Positions 28,767 through 37,529 are shown, counted from the first letter of the stretch. The stretch is DNA of 47,841 nucleotides from Hyphomicrobiales bacterium (GCA_002400845.2 NVRK02000037.1:1-47841); one strand, 5' to 3'. Numbers and translations are program-made. Notes: generated by a model from the sequence alone, not told the origin.

Positions 28767-29314
28767 AGGGCAGTTTCCTTATTAAGTTCGGCATCATGGA
28801 TGTCGTCATTCACACTTTCGGGCGAATCAGGCGCGGTCGAATGACGTAGCCCCTGCGCAAAATGCATGGCAGAATAGACTGCCATGAGGGCAAAGGCTAA
28901 AAATGGGGCAAGATTTATCCAAAAATATGGAATGTCGAGCACAGGCGTTTTACGAATCCAGCCACCAGAGGCTAGTACCCAAGACAACCAGCAGAACCAT
29001 AGATTTGCGCCGATAAGTGCAAAATTCACAACCATCGATAGCGGGCGTTGCAGCGCCTTAGGTAATATAGTGAAAATGACATCCACAGCGATCAGCGCTT
29101 TGGTGCGATAGAGCCAAGCCACGGCAGCAAAGGTTGACCAGATGAAGCCTACATAAGCCAGCTCTTCTGCAGAAAGCACACTCGTCGAAAACAGGTAACG
29201 CAGGAAGACGTTAAGTACTATCACACCGAGCATAATAACAAAGGCGATTCCTGCAACGATCAGTTCGGCCTTGCCGACAAAAGATTTGAGACGACGAGTC
29301 GTAATAATGGGCAT
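28763..29314 (-). CDS. dctQ: TRAP transporter small permease subunit, DctQ-type
   Basis: Small membrane partner of DctM. The 183 residues contain four hydrophobic helices and the family pattern FLRYLFSTSVLSAEELAYVGFIWSTFAAVAWLYR, with the conserved Glu-Glu pair. A hydrophilic tail of about 25 residues follows. It lies between dctP, from which it is separated by about 124 bp, and dctM, which it overlaps. Confidence 0.92.
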   Translation of the reverse strand: MPIITTRRLKSFVGKAELIVAGIAFVIMLGVIVLNVFLRYLFSTSVLSAEELAYVGFIWSTFAAVAWLYRTKALIAVDVIFTILPKALQRPLSMVVNFALIGANLWFCWLSWVLASGGWIRKTPVLDIPYFWINLAPFLAFALMAVYSAMHFAQGLRHSTAPDSPESVNDDIHDAELNKETAL

Positions 29315-29432
29315 ATGGTTTTCTCGCGGAGCTTATGAAAAATTGGTCGTTAAAACGACATGTCCCTCACCACCAAAGGTTAAGCGACAGATTTGCCGCC
29401 GCACAGAATAACCTGCACGGCGACGAGGGAGG

Positions 29433-29455
29433 TTAAGATCAAGAAATGATCTTAA
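29433..29455 (-). other. Hairpin over the dctP stop codon
   Basis: TTAAGATCA (29433-29441) and TGATCTTAA (29447-29455) form a perfect 9-bp stem with a 5-nt loop spanning the dctP stop. No T-run follows in the direction of transcription. Such hairpins after binding-protein genes often stabilise the upstream mRNA so that DctP is made in excess over the permeases; here that is inferred. Confidence 0.5.
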
Positions 29456-30437
29456 GCATTTCTTCGTACATGCCAGGCTTCCACTCAGGGAATTGTTTAG
29501 GCGTGTCTGCTGCTGCTGCAATGAAGCCAGACTTGTCAACGTCGTTGAACTTAATTCCAGCATCTTCCAGCTTGCCGCGATATTCGCTTTCCAAGCCTAC
29601 AATCATAGGCTCACGGATCGCAGTATAACCACGTCCAACAGTATCGAGTGCTTTTTTACCAGGCTCAGGCAGTTCGTCATAAACCTTTTGCGACATGATA
29701 ATCGATGTCGTTGCAACGAGGTGACCAGTGAGCGAAACAAAAGGCAGTGTTTCGAAAAGCTTTGCCGAATAAAGTATAGACAGCGGGCTTTCAGCGCCTT
29801 CTGCAACACCTTGACTAAGTGCTGTGTAAACTTCAGACCATGCTGTGTTGGTGATATCACCACCAAGTACACGACCAACTTCATTCCACATTTTGGTAGG
29901 GGCGTTACGTATTTTCATACCAGCAGTGTCTTCACGCTTTTTAACTTGGCGCTTGGACAAAAGATGACGCGTACCAAAGTATGTCATCGTAAGAACGCGT
30001 AGGCCCTTTTTGTGAAGTTGGCTTTCCCAGCCTGCTACAAGATCAGAATTCCAAGCTTTGCGAATGTCGTCTGGATTTTTGAACATATATGGCGCCATGA
30101 AGACTGCGAAATCAGGCACATAATTATAAAGATGGCTTGGGTCACTGTCTTGTAGGACCGGCGCACCGCGTGAAATTGCTTCTATCATGTCAACTGTTTT
30201 GCCAAGCGTCTCAGTCGGAAAGACCTCAAGCTTGAGTGTGCCATCAGAGGCTTCTTGGATTTGGTTTCCAAATTCTTCCCACATTGGGAACATAGGATCC
30301 TGATTGCCAATCACCATATTCATACGCAAGAGCGTCGGTGCTTTTGCTTGAAGAATGCTTGGCATCGCCAATCCAGTGGCCGCAGCTGCGCCGCCCAAAG
30401 CGACTCTTTTCAAAAACTGTTTACGTGTCAATGTCAT
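29439..30437 (-). CDS. dctP: TRAP transporter solute-binding protein, DctP-type
   Basis: Periplasmic substrate-binding protein of the TRAP system. The 332 residues begin with a Tat-like signal (TRKQFLKRVALGGAAAATG, with Arg-Lys instead of the twin Arg). The family pattern GMKIRNAPTKMWNEVG places the carboxylate-binding arginine at R177, and EVYTALSQGVAEGAESP follows. A carboxylate-bearing substrate is therefore expected. GGGAGGATTAACG precedes the ATG. It is the first gene of a five-gene transcript downstream of an operator-like site. Confidence 0.93.
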   Translation of the reverse strand: MTLTRKQFLKRVALGGAAAATGLAMPSILQAKAPTLLRMNMVIGNQDPMFPMWEEFGNQIQEASDGTLKLEVFPTETLGKTVDMIEAISRGAPVLQDSDPSHLYNYVPDFAVFMAPYMFKNPDDIRKAWNSDLVAGWESQLHKKGLRVLTMTYFGTRHLLSKRQVKKREDTAGMKIRNAPTKMWNEVGRVLGGDITNTAWSEVYTALSQGVAEGAESPLSILYSAKLFETLPFVSLTGHLVATTSIIMSQKVYDELPEPGKKALDTVGRGYTAIREPMIVGLESEYRGKLEDAGIKFNDVDKSGFIAAAADTPKQFPEWKPGMYEEMLKIIS

Positions 30438-30554
30438 CGTTAATCCTCCCTAAGCGCGTTTCTTACACGCTAATCTACAGACTTTGAGTGAGCCACACTC
30501 GTCTGATTATCTGTTACCGCGCACCATATTGTTGTTAGGTACGCCAGATCCTCC

Positions 30555-30579
30555 GTATGATATATGATGCATGATATAC
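30555..30579 (-). promoter_or_regulatory. Operator-like site 1, upstream of dctP
   Basis: Read on the minus strand, the core 30575-30557 fits ATCATGCATSATATWTSAT, shared with sites at 36392-36410 and 39537-39555. It lies about 120 bp upstream of dctP. The proposed regulator is the GntR/FCD protein encoded at 31387-32046. GTAT and ATAC flank the core. Confidence 0.6.
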
Positions 30580-30718
30580 TTGTAAGTCAAGCTTTTTCTT
30601 TCATCATTATGTTAATATGCATTACCTGAATAAGAAATTACTAAGCTGTAGAGCTGGCGTTGGTTTTCGTTTATTTAGCATTCATTGTATGATTATCATT
30701 TTGCTTTTGAAAATCCTT

Positions 30719-30964
30719 TTAGCCATTGAGAATGCTTATAGTCAAAAGGTCTAAATTTTCTAGAACAATTCTCTCTTCAACTTTACAATCATTCTCACAC
30801 CAATTTTCTAATATTGCGAAAATGCCGCCAACTATAAATGTTATCTTATTCTCAGCTAGGTCATTATAAAGTTTTGAGGTGTTAATTTCGTTTTGGGCTA
30901 GGTCGAAGATTGTTTGTTTAAACTGTGTGAATAATTTAAAGCCAATAGAGTTGAGCGATTCCGT
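30719..30964 (-). pseudogene. Possible truncated TetR-type regulator, C-terminal remnant
   Basis: An 81-codon open stretch ends at TAA (30719-30721) and has an in-frame TGA at its upstream edge and no ATG, GTG or TTG near its beginning. Its product includes KLYNDLAENKITFIVGGIFA followed by ILENWCENDCKVEERIVLEN. The helix pattern and the Trp resemble the C-terminal ligand domain of TetR-family regulators. The DNA-binding part is absent, since the neighbouring plus-strand gene begins at 31020. The family call is tentative; the absence of a start is directly seen. Confidence 0.4.
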
Positions 30965-31019
30965 TCAAACAAAGGTAAGTGGCCCAGACTTACATGTCGT
31001 TTGGAATGAGGCCTTCATT

Positions 31020-31352
31020 ATGCCTATGACAGTTTTAACAATGTTTATATTTCTTCGTACTAATTCTAAAATAGCACTATGGGGTTACTTAACAATTGCT
31101 GTCGTTGGATTTATCGGCCTAGGCCTTTACGAAGGTGGATGGAATCACAGCTTAAAAATACTTGGGTATCTACGCATTGGTAGTCCTGAGGTGGATATTA
31201 CAAATATCCTTCCGTTAAATAATATTGATCTTTGATTCTATGAAATTACACGGGTACTCACCTTTATAATTGCTTTAGTTGCAACTTATTACAATTATAA
31301 ATTTTGGCGGGTTGTCGTAAATAAAAAGTTATCTAATCCTATCTTAAACTAG
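31020..31352 (+). pseudogene. Small membrane protein gene interrupted by an in-frame TGA
   Basis: ATG 31020 has GAGG 8 nt upstream. The frame reads 71 residues with two hydrophobic helices and the stretch GLYEGGWNHSLKILGYLRIG, then hits TGA at 31233-31235. It continues open for 38 codons (FYEITRVLTFIIALVATYY, a third helix) to TAG at 31350. The TGA falls where LWFYEIT would be natural, so a TGG-to-TGA change is the simplest reading. Related small multi-span proteins with a YEGGYNH-type motif exist, but I cannot name a function. An upstream in-frame GTG at 30879 overlaps the regulator remnant and is unlikely. Confidence 0.5.
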
Positions 31353-31386
31353 AGTTAGAACGAAATATGGAGATATGTGGTACAGT

Positions 31387-32046
31387 TTATGTCTTATCGC
31401 CAATCTCACGAATCAGTTCTTCGGCCCACACGATATCGTCTTGCATTGCTCGGCGGCTACGTTCACGGTCTCCAGCAGTGAGCGCATTAAGAAGCTCGTG
31501 ATGCTTATGCTCTTCGCTTGCAATTTCGCGGATAGGCATGCGCTTGTGGAAGGTCAATAAGAATGGTCCAATAAGGGCCCACATTGTTTCGCATATGCCT
31601 TCAAGAATTGGCATGCCCGATAGTTTTAAAAGTGCAAAATGAAAATCACGGTTAAGAATACTTGCCTCACCTGGATCACGGGCGGCGGCGGCAATAAATT
31701 TTGTATGGATTGCTCGTAGAGCATCAATATCTTGTTGGGTAACGCGGCCAGCGGCCTCAAAAGCTGCTCGGCCTTCCAATTCAACACGTATCGCTTGAAT
31801 CTCAAGGAGCTGTGTCGTGTCAAAATGCGGGACTTGAACCCATGTAGCGGCTCGCATTTCGAGTGCTCGTTCGTTGACCAGCTGAAAAATTGCTTCACGT
31901 ACTGGGGTAATCGAAGTACCGTATTCCTCAGCCAAACCAGCGATTGTCAACCGATGGCCTGGTTCGTATTGACCATTCATCAGTGCTAGCCGAAGGCTTT
32001 CATAGAGCTGTTTAGATAAACTTTGCCGAACGATCTTTTTATTCAT
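31387..32046 (-). CDS. GntR-family transcriptional regulator, FCD type
   Basis: Ligand-responsive DNA-binding protein of 219 residues. ATG 32046 is chosen because AAGGAAG lies just upstream and the GntR winged helix starts KKIVRQSLSKQLYESLRLALMNGQYEPGHRL; a longer reading runs into the VOC gene. The helix-turn-helix part is LAEEYGTSITPVREAIFQL. The FCD effector domain has NRDFHFALLKLSG and EEHKHHELLNAL, with the likely metal-binding Asp and His residues. It is the last gene of the aroE-like operon and is probably autoregulated through the site at 36392. Confidence 0.9.
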   Translation of the reverse strand: MNKKIVRQSLSKQLYESLRLALMNGQYEPGHRLTIAGLAEEYGTSITPVREAIFQLVNERALEMRAATWVQVPHFDTTQLLEIQAIRVELEGRAAFEAAGRVTQQDIDALRAIHTKFIAAAARDPGEASILNRDFHFALLKLSGMPILEGICETMWALIGPFLLTFHKRMPIREIASEEHKHHELLNALTAGDRERSRRAMQDDIVWAEELIREIGDKT

Positions 32047-32056
32047 ATTTACTTCC

Positions 32057-32524
32057 TTAGCCCTTTGGTAGCTCCACAATCTCAATGAGGATACCATTTG
32101 GGTCTTTCATATATAGACCACGAAGACCTTTGGCTATACCCTCATCAATTGCAACCAGAGTGCCTTGTTCTGAACCGCCTCCGGCCAAAATTCTTTGACG
32201 TAGTGCTTCCACACCATCAGTTCTAAGGCAAATATGTGCCACATTGCCTTGCGAGGCCCGTGCGATCACTGGAATGTCATTTGGGCTGTCAAAAGCGATA
32301 AATTCAATATGAGTGCCGTGGCCATAAAGATGAACAAGACGCACCTGCGCATCGGGCACCCCCATGAACTGTCCAATCCAAGACTTGCGGCGTTCACCAA
32401 TGGGTTGTGCTTCAAAGCCCAAAACATCTTCCCAAAAACGTACTGAAACTTCTATATCGGGGGTAATGAAACCTGTATGGTCAAAAATCATAGTGGGTAG
32501 CGCTGGTGCGTCGGTCAAACTCAT
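32057..32524 (-). CDS. VOC-superfamily (glyoxalase/dioxygenase-fold) protein
   Basis: Metal-dependent enzyme of unknown reaction, 155 residues. The start ATG 32524 overlaps the stop of the upstream enolase gene as ATGA; an ATG further upstream would lie inside that gene. The four metal-ligand positions of the fold appear intact: His in FDHTGF, Glu in HIEFIAF, His in VAHICLR and Glu in LIEIVEL. The spacing suits glyoxalase I, fosfomycin-resistance or epimerase members. In this operon an epimerase or isomerase role is plausible but unproven. Confidence 0.8.
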   Translation of the reverse strand: MSLTDAPALPTMIFDHTGFITPDIEVSVRFWEDVLGFEAQPIGERRKSWIGQFMGVPDAQVRLVHLYGHGTHIEFIAFDSPNDIPVIARASQGNVAHICLRTDGVEALRQRILAGGGSEQGTLVAIDEGIAKGLRGLYMKDPNGILIEIVELPKG

Positions 32525-33633
32525 ATTACTATCGTTTCCTTGCGTGTCATAAATTGGATAAGTCTGTCCCAATCGAGAGCTGTTCCAGCCCCCGGAACAG
32601 TAGGCATAAGTGCATCGCCATCTTCAATGTTAAGAGGGTACATGAGAAATCCATCAATTGGATCAGCGCCCAACTCTGCTGGGATAGCCTCTATTCGGCT
32701 AACTGAATTATGAGCATATCCAAGATGTTGATGCAGCGTAGCAAACACATGTGGAATAACACTTTTCCCAGTTTTCTGTGCTAAGGCTAGTCCATCAACC
32801 GCATAGCCGATGCCGCCAGAGGCTGCCGCATCGAGCCGCAATATTTCTGCTCCCTCGCATAGATCACGTAGTGACGCGAGATCAATGGCGTCTTCGCCTA
32901 AGCAAAGGGGCGTTTTAATGTGCGTGCGTAAATCCGCCGCGACTCGCCAATTGGTAGGCGCAACTGGATCTTCGAGAAATAGTGCGCCGTTATCGTCGGC
33001 CAGTTTCCCCCAAGGCAGTGCATCTTGCGTTTTTTGCCATGACCAATGTGCATCGAGGCCAAAGCGAACGCCATCTGGCAGTGCTGCGGCAAGCGATTCA
33101 ATGACCTGTTTGTCAAAATCGAAATCACCACCATCTATCATCAACTTAATGGTGCGAAAACCTTGATCGGCAAGCGCGACACCTTCACGAGCGGCAACAT
33201 CTGGTGTCATGCCGTATCCAATGACAGGCATCAGTTCGATACGATCACGCAGTGTTCCCAGCAAAGCATGGAGTGGTTTTTCTTCCATCTGTGCAACAGC
33301 ATCCCAAAGAGCAATGTCACAAAGCGATACGCCACGTACCATTGTTGCGCGCGGGGCAGGGGTTGGGCCAAGCGCGGTAAAACGAAGTTCTTCGCGTGTT
33401 GAGGCATGTTGCCCAACATAGCGACGGGCAGCTTCTGTGACTATCTCAAATAGAGGCATGCCCCTGTCATAGCCATAGGCATACCCTTGTGATCCGTCTG
33501 CCAAAGTTAAGCGTACTGCTACATAAGCACGCTCACTGATTTTAGCTGCACCCAGTCTGACTGGCTGTTTCAAAGGGATTACAAAGCGGATAATTTCGGC
33601 GCGTGAAACAGTATCTGGTGTAGGAGTGTTCAA
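32521..33633 (-). CDS. Mandelate racemase/muconate lactonizing enzyme family protein
   Basis: Enolase-superfamily enzyme of 370 residues, probably an acid-sugar dehydratase or racemase. The candidate base is K163 in TIKLMID. Metal ligands are D194 (FGLDAHW), E221 (FLEDPV) and E247 (LGEDAI), with D268 (LRLDAAASGG) and H295 (IPHVF) as the second acid-base pair. The usual second Lys or His two residues after K163 is Met. The start is a TTG at 33633 whose TTGA overlaps the SDR stop, with GGAG 9 nt upstream. The substrate is unknown. Confidence 0.88.
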   Translation of the reverse strand: MNTPTPDTVSRAEIIRFVIPLKQPVRLGAAKISERAYVAVRLTLADGSQGYAYGYDRGMPLFEIVTEAARRYVGQHASTREELRFTALGPTPAPRATMVRGVSLCDIALWDAVAQMEEKPLHALLGTLRDRIELMPVIGYGMTPDVAAREGVALADQGFRTIKLMIDGGDFDFDKQVIESLAAALPDGVRFGLDAHWSWQKTQDALPWGKLADDNGALFLEDPVAPTNWRVAADLRTHIKTPLCLGEDAIDLASLRDLCEGAEILRLDAAASGGIGYAVDGLALAQKTGKSVIPHVFATLHQHLGYAHNSVSRIEAIPAELGADPIDGFLMYPLNIEDGDALMPTVPGAGTALDWDRLIQFMTRKETIVI

Positions 33634-34424
33634 CTTGATGCTCCAAGGTTTGGCGTGTCTACAAGCAACGAATTACTGGTCATGCCACCGTCAACCATCA
33701 GCAATTGACCTGTAATAAAGCTGGCCGCTTGCGAGGCAAGGAACACTGCTGTACCTGTCAGCTCTTCAGGCGCAGCCCAACGTGCCATTGGGGTGCGATC
33801 AATCACCACTTGCTCGAAGGGTGTGCCAAGCACATGTTGGTTCATTTCTGTAAGAATATATCCTGGCCCGATGGCGTTGACGGTAATATTATGCGGCCCA
33901 AGTTCTGCCGCCAGTCCTCTGGTTAAACCCAAAACGCCATGTTTGGCTGCAACATAAGAGATAACACCTGGGCGCGAAGAGATAGACATGACCGAGCCCA
34001 CATTGATAATACGGCCTCGTTTTTGAGCTTTCATTGGACGTGCGCAAGCACGCGACATTGCATAAACCCCATTTAAGTTGATATCGATCACTCGTGAAAA
34101 TTCCGACATCTTGTGATCTTCAATCGGAGAGCGGATCAATATGCCAGCATTATTCATTAAAATATCTAGGCGACCAGCTTCTGACGCAATGCCATCCACT
34201 ATTCCATCTAGCGCATCGAAATCTGTAACGTTAAACACCGCTGGGCGAGCAACGCCGCCCAGTTTCTCAATAACATGACACGCTTCCTCAGCGACCTGCG
34301 TCGAAAGATCATTGACATAAATTTGCGCGCCCGCCTCAGCGAGTGCCTTGGCAAAGGCAAGGCCGATACCACGACCAGCGCCTGTGACAAGTGCTACCTG
34401 TCCGTCGAGTGAGAACGCATTCAT
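33630..34424 (-). CDS. Short-chain dehydrogenase/reductase, gluconate-5-dehydrogenase-like
   Basis: NAD(P)-dependent oxidoreductase of 264 residues. The cofactor loop TGAGRGIG is at residues 14-21, NNAG follows, the catalytic serine is in INVGSVMS, and Tyr and Lys are in SYVAAKHG. ENHA-like GPHNITVNAIGPGYILTEM and the C-terminal FITGQLLMVDGG complete the classical SDR pattern. The overall resemblance is to 5-keto-gluconate reductases (IdnO/Gno). With the idnD-like gene nearby it may act on a hexonate or similar polyol. Confidence 0.88.
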   Translation of the reverse strand: MNAFSLDGQVALVTGAGRGIGLAFAKALAEAGAQIYVNDLSTQVAEEACHVIEKLGGVARPAVFNVTDFDALDGIVDGIASEAGRLDILMNNAGILIRSPIEDHKMSEFSRVIDINLNGVYAMSRACARPMKAQKRGRIINVGSVMSISSRPGVISYVAAKHGVLGLTRGLAAELGPHNITVNAIGPGYILTEMNQHVLGTPFEQVVIDRTPMARWAAPEELTGTAVFLASQAASFITGQLLMVDGGMTSNSLLVDTPNLGASS

Positions 34425-34425
34425 G

Positions 34426-35496
34426 TTATGCCGCCTCGATGCGAATTATAGCTTGAGCAATGTCATTGGCAGTAATTTCGCGGTCGAACTTCTTCATGTG
34501 CACAGCCGCCGCAGACAAATCTGCAATCGTTGTAACAGTAGAATTTGACGTTTGATCTGCACCTAGATCAGCAAGTTTAAGGGGTAGCTTGGCTGTCTTA
34601 TAGAAGGCGCGTATGTCATGCATGAAGGCATCATCTCGCTTCTCAAGTTCAAGTTGAACTAAAAGCCCGTAAGCCACTTGGTGACCATGTAGTGCTTGCG
34701 CCACACCAGGCACCGCAGACAGACCACGCGTCATGCCATGACTGACAGACAGACCGCCGCTTTCAAATGCCAATCCGCTCATCAATACTGCGGCTTCAAC
34801 AAGCGCTTCGAATGCTGCGTTGGGAACACCCTTGGCGTGTGCTTCATAAGCGGCGTCAAGATTTTCGCGTACCGTATCATAGCAAGCACGTGCGAGCGCG
34901 AGCGCTGTTAGCGGAGATTTTGCACCAAATACATTTGTGCCGCCAGAGTTGATGCATTGCTCAACCTCAAAGACTTTCACTAAGGCATCACCGACACCTG
35001 CAGATAATAATTTAAGTGGCGCTTTGATAATCACGTCTGTATCAACCAGAACCAATTCTGGATTGCCTTTGTTTTCCTCAACGCCTACCAACTTATGATC
35101 GGCGTCATAAATGACAGCAATATGGCTGGTTGGACTGTCGTTTGATGCAATTGTCGGTACAGACACAAAGAGTGCGCCGATATCACGCGATACAATTTTG
35201 CCAGTGTCGATGGTTTTTCCGCCGCCTGCACTTATAATAATGTCTGGAACGTCATCACCAATTTCGGCGACAATGCGCGCAATTTCATCATAGGTAACTT
35301 CGCCATTAAAAGGCATGGTGCGTAGGGAAACGCCTGCGTCTTTTGCGCTCGTTTCTATAATAGTTGCACTAAGTGCCATCACCCTTTTATCTGCAAGTAA
35401 AACTGCAGATTTTCCGATAGCAGCCAGTTCGGCTCCGATTGAAGCAAGGACTCCAGGTCCTTGCACATAACGCCGCGGCGCTCCAAATACGATCAT
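34426..35496 (-). CDS. GldA-type metal-dependent alcohol dehydrogenase
   Basis: Glycerol-dehydrogenase-like member of the iron-type alcohol dehydrogenase superfamily, 356 residues. The NAD-binding GGG motif is in ISAGGGKTIDTGK, followed by PTIASNDSPTS. Metal ligands are the Asp in GVGDALVK and the two His in SVSHGMTRG and LHGHQVAYG. It has a strong ribosome binding site, AAAGGAG. One base separates its stop from the SDR start. It probably oxidises a hydroxyl of the catabolic intermediate or reduces a keto product. Confidence 0.87.
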   Translation of the reverse strand: MIVFGAPRRYVQGPGVLASIGAELAAIGKSAVLLADKRVMALSATIIETSAKDAGVSLRTMPFNGEVTYDEIARIVAEIGDDVPDIIISAGGGKTIDTGKIVSRDIGALFVSVPTIASNDSPTSHIAVIYDADHKLVGVEENKGNPELVLVDTDVIIKAPLKLLSAGVGDALVKVFEVEQCINSGGTNVFGAKSPLTALALARACYDTVRENLDAAYEAHAKGVPNAAFEALVEAAVLMSGLAFESGGLSVSHGMTRGLSAVPGVAQALHGHQVAYGLLVQLELEKRDDAFMHDIRAFYKTAKLPLKLADLGADQTSNSTVTTIADLSAAAVHMKKFDREITANDIAQAIIRIEAA

Positions 35497-35534
35497 GTTT
35501 GTCTCCTTTAATTTTAATTAGCTGACGTTTGGCT

Positions 35535-36347
35535 TTACGCCGTCGCGTCAAATACGAAATCTATAAATGGGTCAATTTGCCCAAGAACCATTGCTTTGCC
35601 CTCAATAATCTTTGCACCACGCTTCGCGCCAGCCTCTAGTAGAGGCGTCACTTCGGGTGACATCACAACTTCCGCCACGATCATTTGAGGTGTAATTGTA
35701 TTTATATCAAAAGGCAGCGCATCGTTCTCTTTCATACCCAATGAAGTTGCGTTGATGATAAGATCAAAACCCTTGGCACTGTCTGTATCCGCTATACTGA
35801 AATTAACTGATTGCCCAGTGGATTGTGTTAATTTTTCCAATCGTTCTATCATTGCCTCTGCCCGCGCTCGGGTTCGGTTGAGCACTGAGATGTGAGAAGC
35901 GCCCGCCTCAATTAGTGCCGCAGAAATGGCTAAAGCAACACCCCCCGCACCAGCGATCAATACACTGTTTCCTTCAATCGATACCTCTGCTCGCTTCAAG
36001 CCGCCTACAAATCCTTCGCCATCAAGAATACGGCCAACAAGTGTACCATCTGGATCACGACGTATAACGTTAGCGACCTCCAAGATTTCGGCAACACCTT
36101 CAAGGCGATCACACAGTTTAGCGCAAGTTTCTTTATGGGGAATCGTGACAATTACTCCAGCGATACTTTCCGCGTGCCGTAATGTGTTCATGGTCTCCGC
36201 TAAATGCTCAGGGGCAACTTGCCATGGTACAAGTACAGCATTAATGCCTCGCTTGTCACATTGTGGGTTGAACAGTTGCGGCGTCTGTAAATGCCCTGCT
36301 GGATAGGCAAGGTGGATAAGTACAGACGTTTTCCCATTGATATTCAT
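35535..36347 (-). CDS. Shikimate dehydrogenase-like oxidoreductase
   Basis: AroE-fold dehydrogenase of 270 residues, first gene of the operon. Catalytic Lys (K72 in TIPHKE), Asn (N93 in VANVI) and Asp (D109 in ILDGEGF) are present, as is the dinucleotide motif GAGGVA at 133-138. The N-terminal shikimate-binding region reads HLAYPAGHL at 12-20 and lacks the usual SxS serines that hold the carboxylate. It is therefore unlikely to be the biosynthetic AroE; a different cyclic or polyol substrate is expected. It is divergent from the idnD-like gene across operator site 2. Confidence 0.85.
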   Translation of the reverse strand: MNINGKTSVLIHLAYPAGHLQTPQLFNPQCDKRGINAVLVPWQVAPEHLAETMNTLRHAESIAGVIVTIPHKETCAKLCDRLEGVAEILEVANVIRRDPDGTLVGRILDGEGFVGGLKRAEVSIEGNSVLIAGAGGVALAISAALIEAGASHISVLNRTRARAEAMIERLEKLTQSTGQSVNFSIADTDSAKGFDLIINATSLGMKENDALPFDINTITPQMIVAEVVMSPEVTPLLEAGAKRGAKIIEGKAMVLGQIDPFIDFVFDATA

Positions 36348-36388
36348 AAAATTCTCTCATCGAACAATGTTCGTTTAACTTGTTATGT

Positions 36389-36415
36389 TACATCATGCAT
36401 GATATTTGATATACG
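36389..36415. promoter_or_regulatory. Operator-like site 2, between the divergent aroE-like and idnD-like genes
   Basis: The plus-strand core 36392-36410 fits ATCATGCATSATATWTSAT, and its left half ATCATGCATGAT is a perfect 12-bp palindrome. It lies about 45 bp from each divergent start codon, so one bound protein could control both promoters. The other copies are at sites 1 and 3. Confidence 0.65.
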
Positions 36416-36454
36416 TTAAAAGATTGCTCTATGCAATACATTCAAGGAGGATAT

Positions 36455-37489
36455 ATGTCCAAAACACTTATACTTGACGAACCCCATGTGCTTCGTACAG
36501 AAATACGTACTTTGTTGGAACCTGGTGAAGGTGAAATCCGTGTCCGCGTTGCCTATGGCGGTATTTGTGGCTCAGATATGCACTATTTTCTCAACGGTGG
36601 ATTTGGCAATACCAAAATGCAAGGCTCGATGATTCTTGGTCACGAAATTTGTGGCCGAGTAGATGCCGTTGGATTGAATGTTGATCCAGCACGCATTGGG
36701 CAAGCCGTCGCTGTAAACCCATCGCTTGCGTGTGGGACATGTGCACAATGTCAATCCAATACGCCTCGTTTTTGTACCGACATGCGGTTTATGGGCAGTG
36801 CGATGCGCAATCCACCAATCGAAGGTGGCTTTCGTGAGCATGTTATTTGTACAGCCGATCAAGGCGTTCCCTATGTCGGTAATGCGCTGGAAGAAGCCGC
36901 TTTGGCTGAGCCGTTATCGGTTTGTTTGCATGCGTTGCGGCAGGCACCAGATTTGAAGGGCGCACGTGTTTTGATTACGGGGTTTGGTCCCATTGGTGCG
37001 CTTTGCATGCTCGCTGCCCGTCACGCAGGTGCCGATAAGATCGTTGTAACTGATGTTGCGGATGCTTCGCTTGATCTGGCACGTAAGCTTGGTGCAGACG
37101 GTGCCATCAATACGACGATATCTGGCGCGTTAGCCGCCGAGACAGCTGAACAGGGTACATTCGATGTCAGCCTAGAATGCTCAGGCCATCCTTCTGCCAT
37201 CGCTGACACATTCGCCGCGACTCGCCAAAAAGGAACAGTGGTTCAAGTCGGCATGCTAGGTGCGGAGACAGTGGCACCGCTAACCCAAATCGTCACCAAA
37301 GAACTGAATTATCGTGGGACATTCCGTTTTGACACAGAATTTGCTGAGGCAGTTAATCTGATTGCATCGCGTGCCATCGATGTGCGTCCACTCATTAGCG
37401 GTTACTTTCCCATCGACGATGCCATGGCCGCTTTTACGCTTGCACAAGACCGTAGCCGTGCAATGAAGGTTCTTTTTGACCTAAGCTAA
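36455..37489 (+). CDS. idnD: Zinc alcohol dehydrogenase, L-idonate-5-dehydrogenase-like
   Basis: Medium-chain dehydrogenase of 344 residues. The start is ATG 36455 because AAGGAGG ends 4 nt upstream; an ATG at 36431 would put that site inside the gene. Catalytic zinc ligands are C38 (GICGSD), H63 and E64 (LGHE); structural zinc cysteines are C93, C96, C99 and C107. The Rossmann motif is in LITGFGPIGAL near 172-182. It resembles IdnD, which oxidises L-idonate to 5-keto-gluconate, but other polyols are possible. It is the only plus-strand gene of the island's enzyme set. Confidence 0.87.
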   Translation: MSKTLILDEPHVLRTEIRTLLEPGEGEIRVRVAYGGICGSDMHYFLNGGFGNTKMQGSMILGHEICGRVDAVGLNVDPARIGQAVAVNPSLACGTCAQCQSNTPRFCTDMRFMGSAMRNPPIEGGFREHVICTADQGVPYVGNALEEAALAEPLSVCLHALRQAPDLKGARVLITGFGPIGALCMLAARHAGADKIVVTDVADASLDLARKLGADGAINTTISGALAAETAEQGTFDVSLECSGHPSAIADTFAATRQKGTVVQVGMLGAETVAPLTQIVTKELNYRGTFRFDTEFAEAVNLIASRAIDVRPLISGYFPIDDAMAAFTLAQDRSRAMKVLFDLS

Positions 37490-37529
37490 GATGGGGACAG
37501 CTATTGTAAAAAACGCTTCTCAAAAAGTA

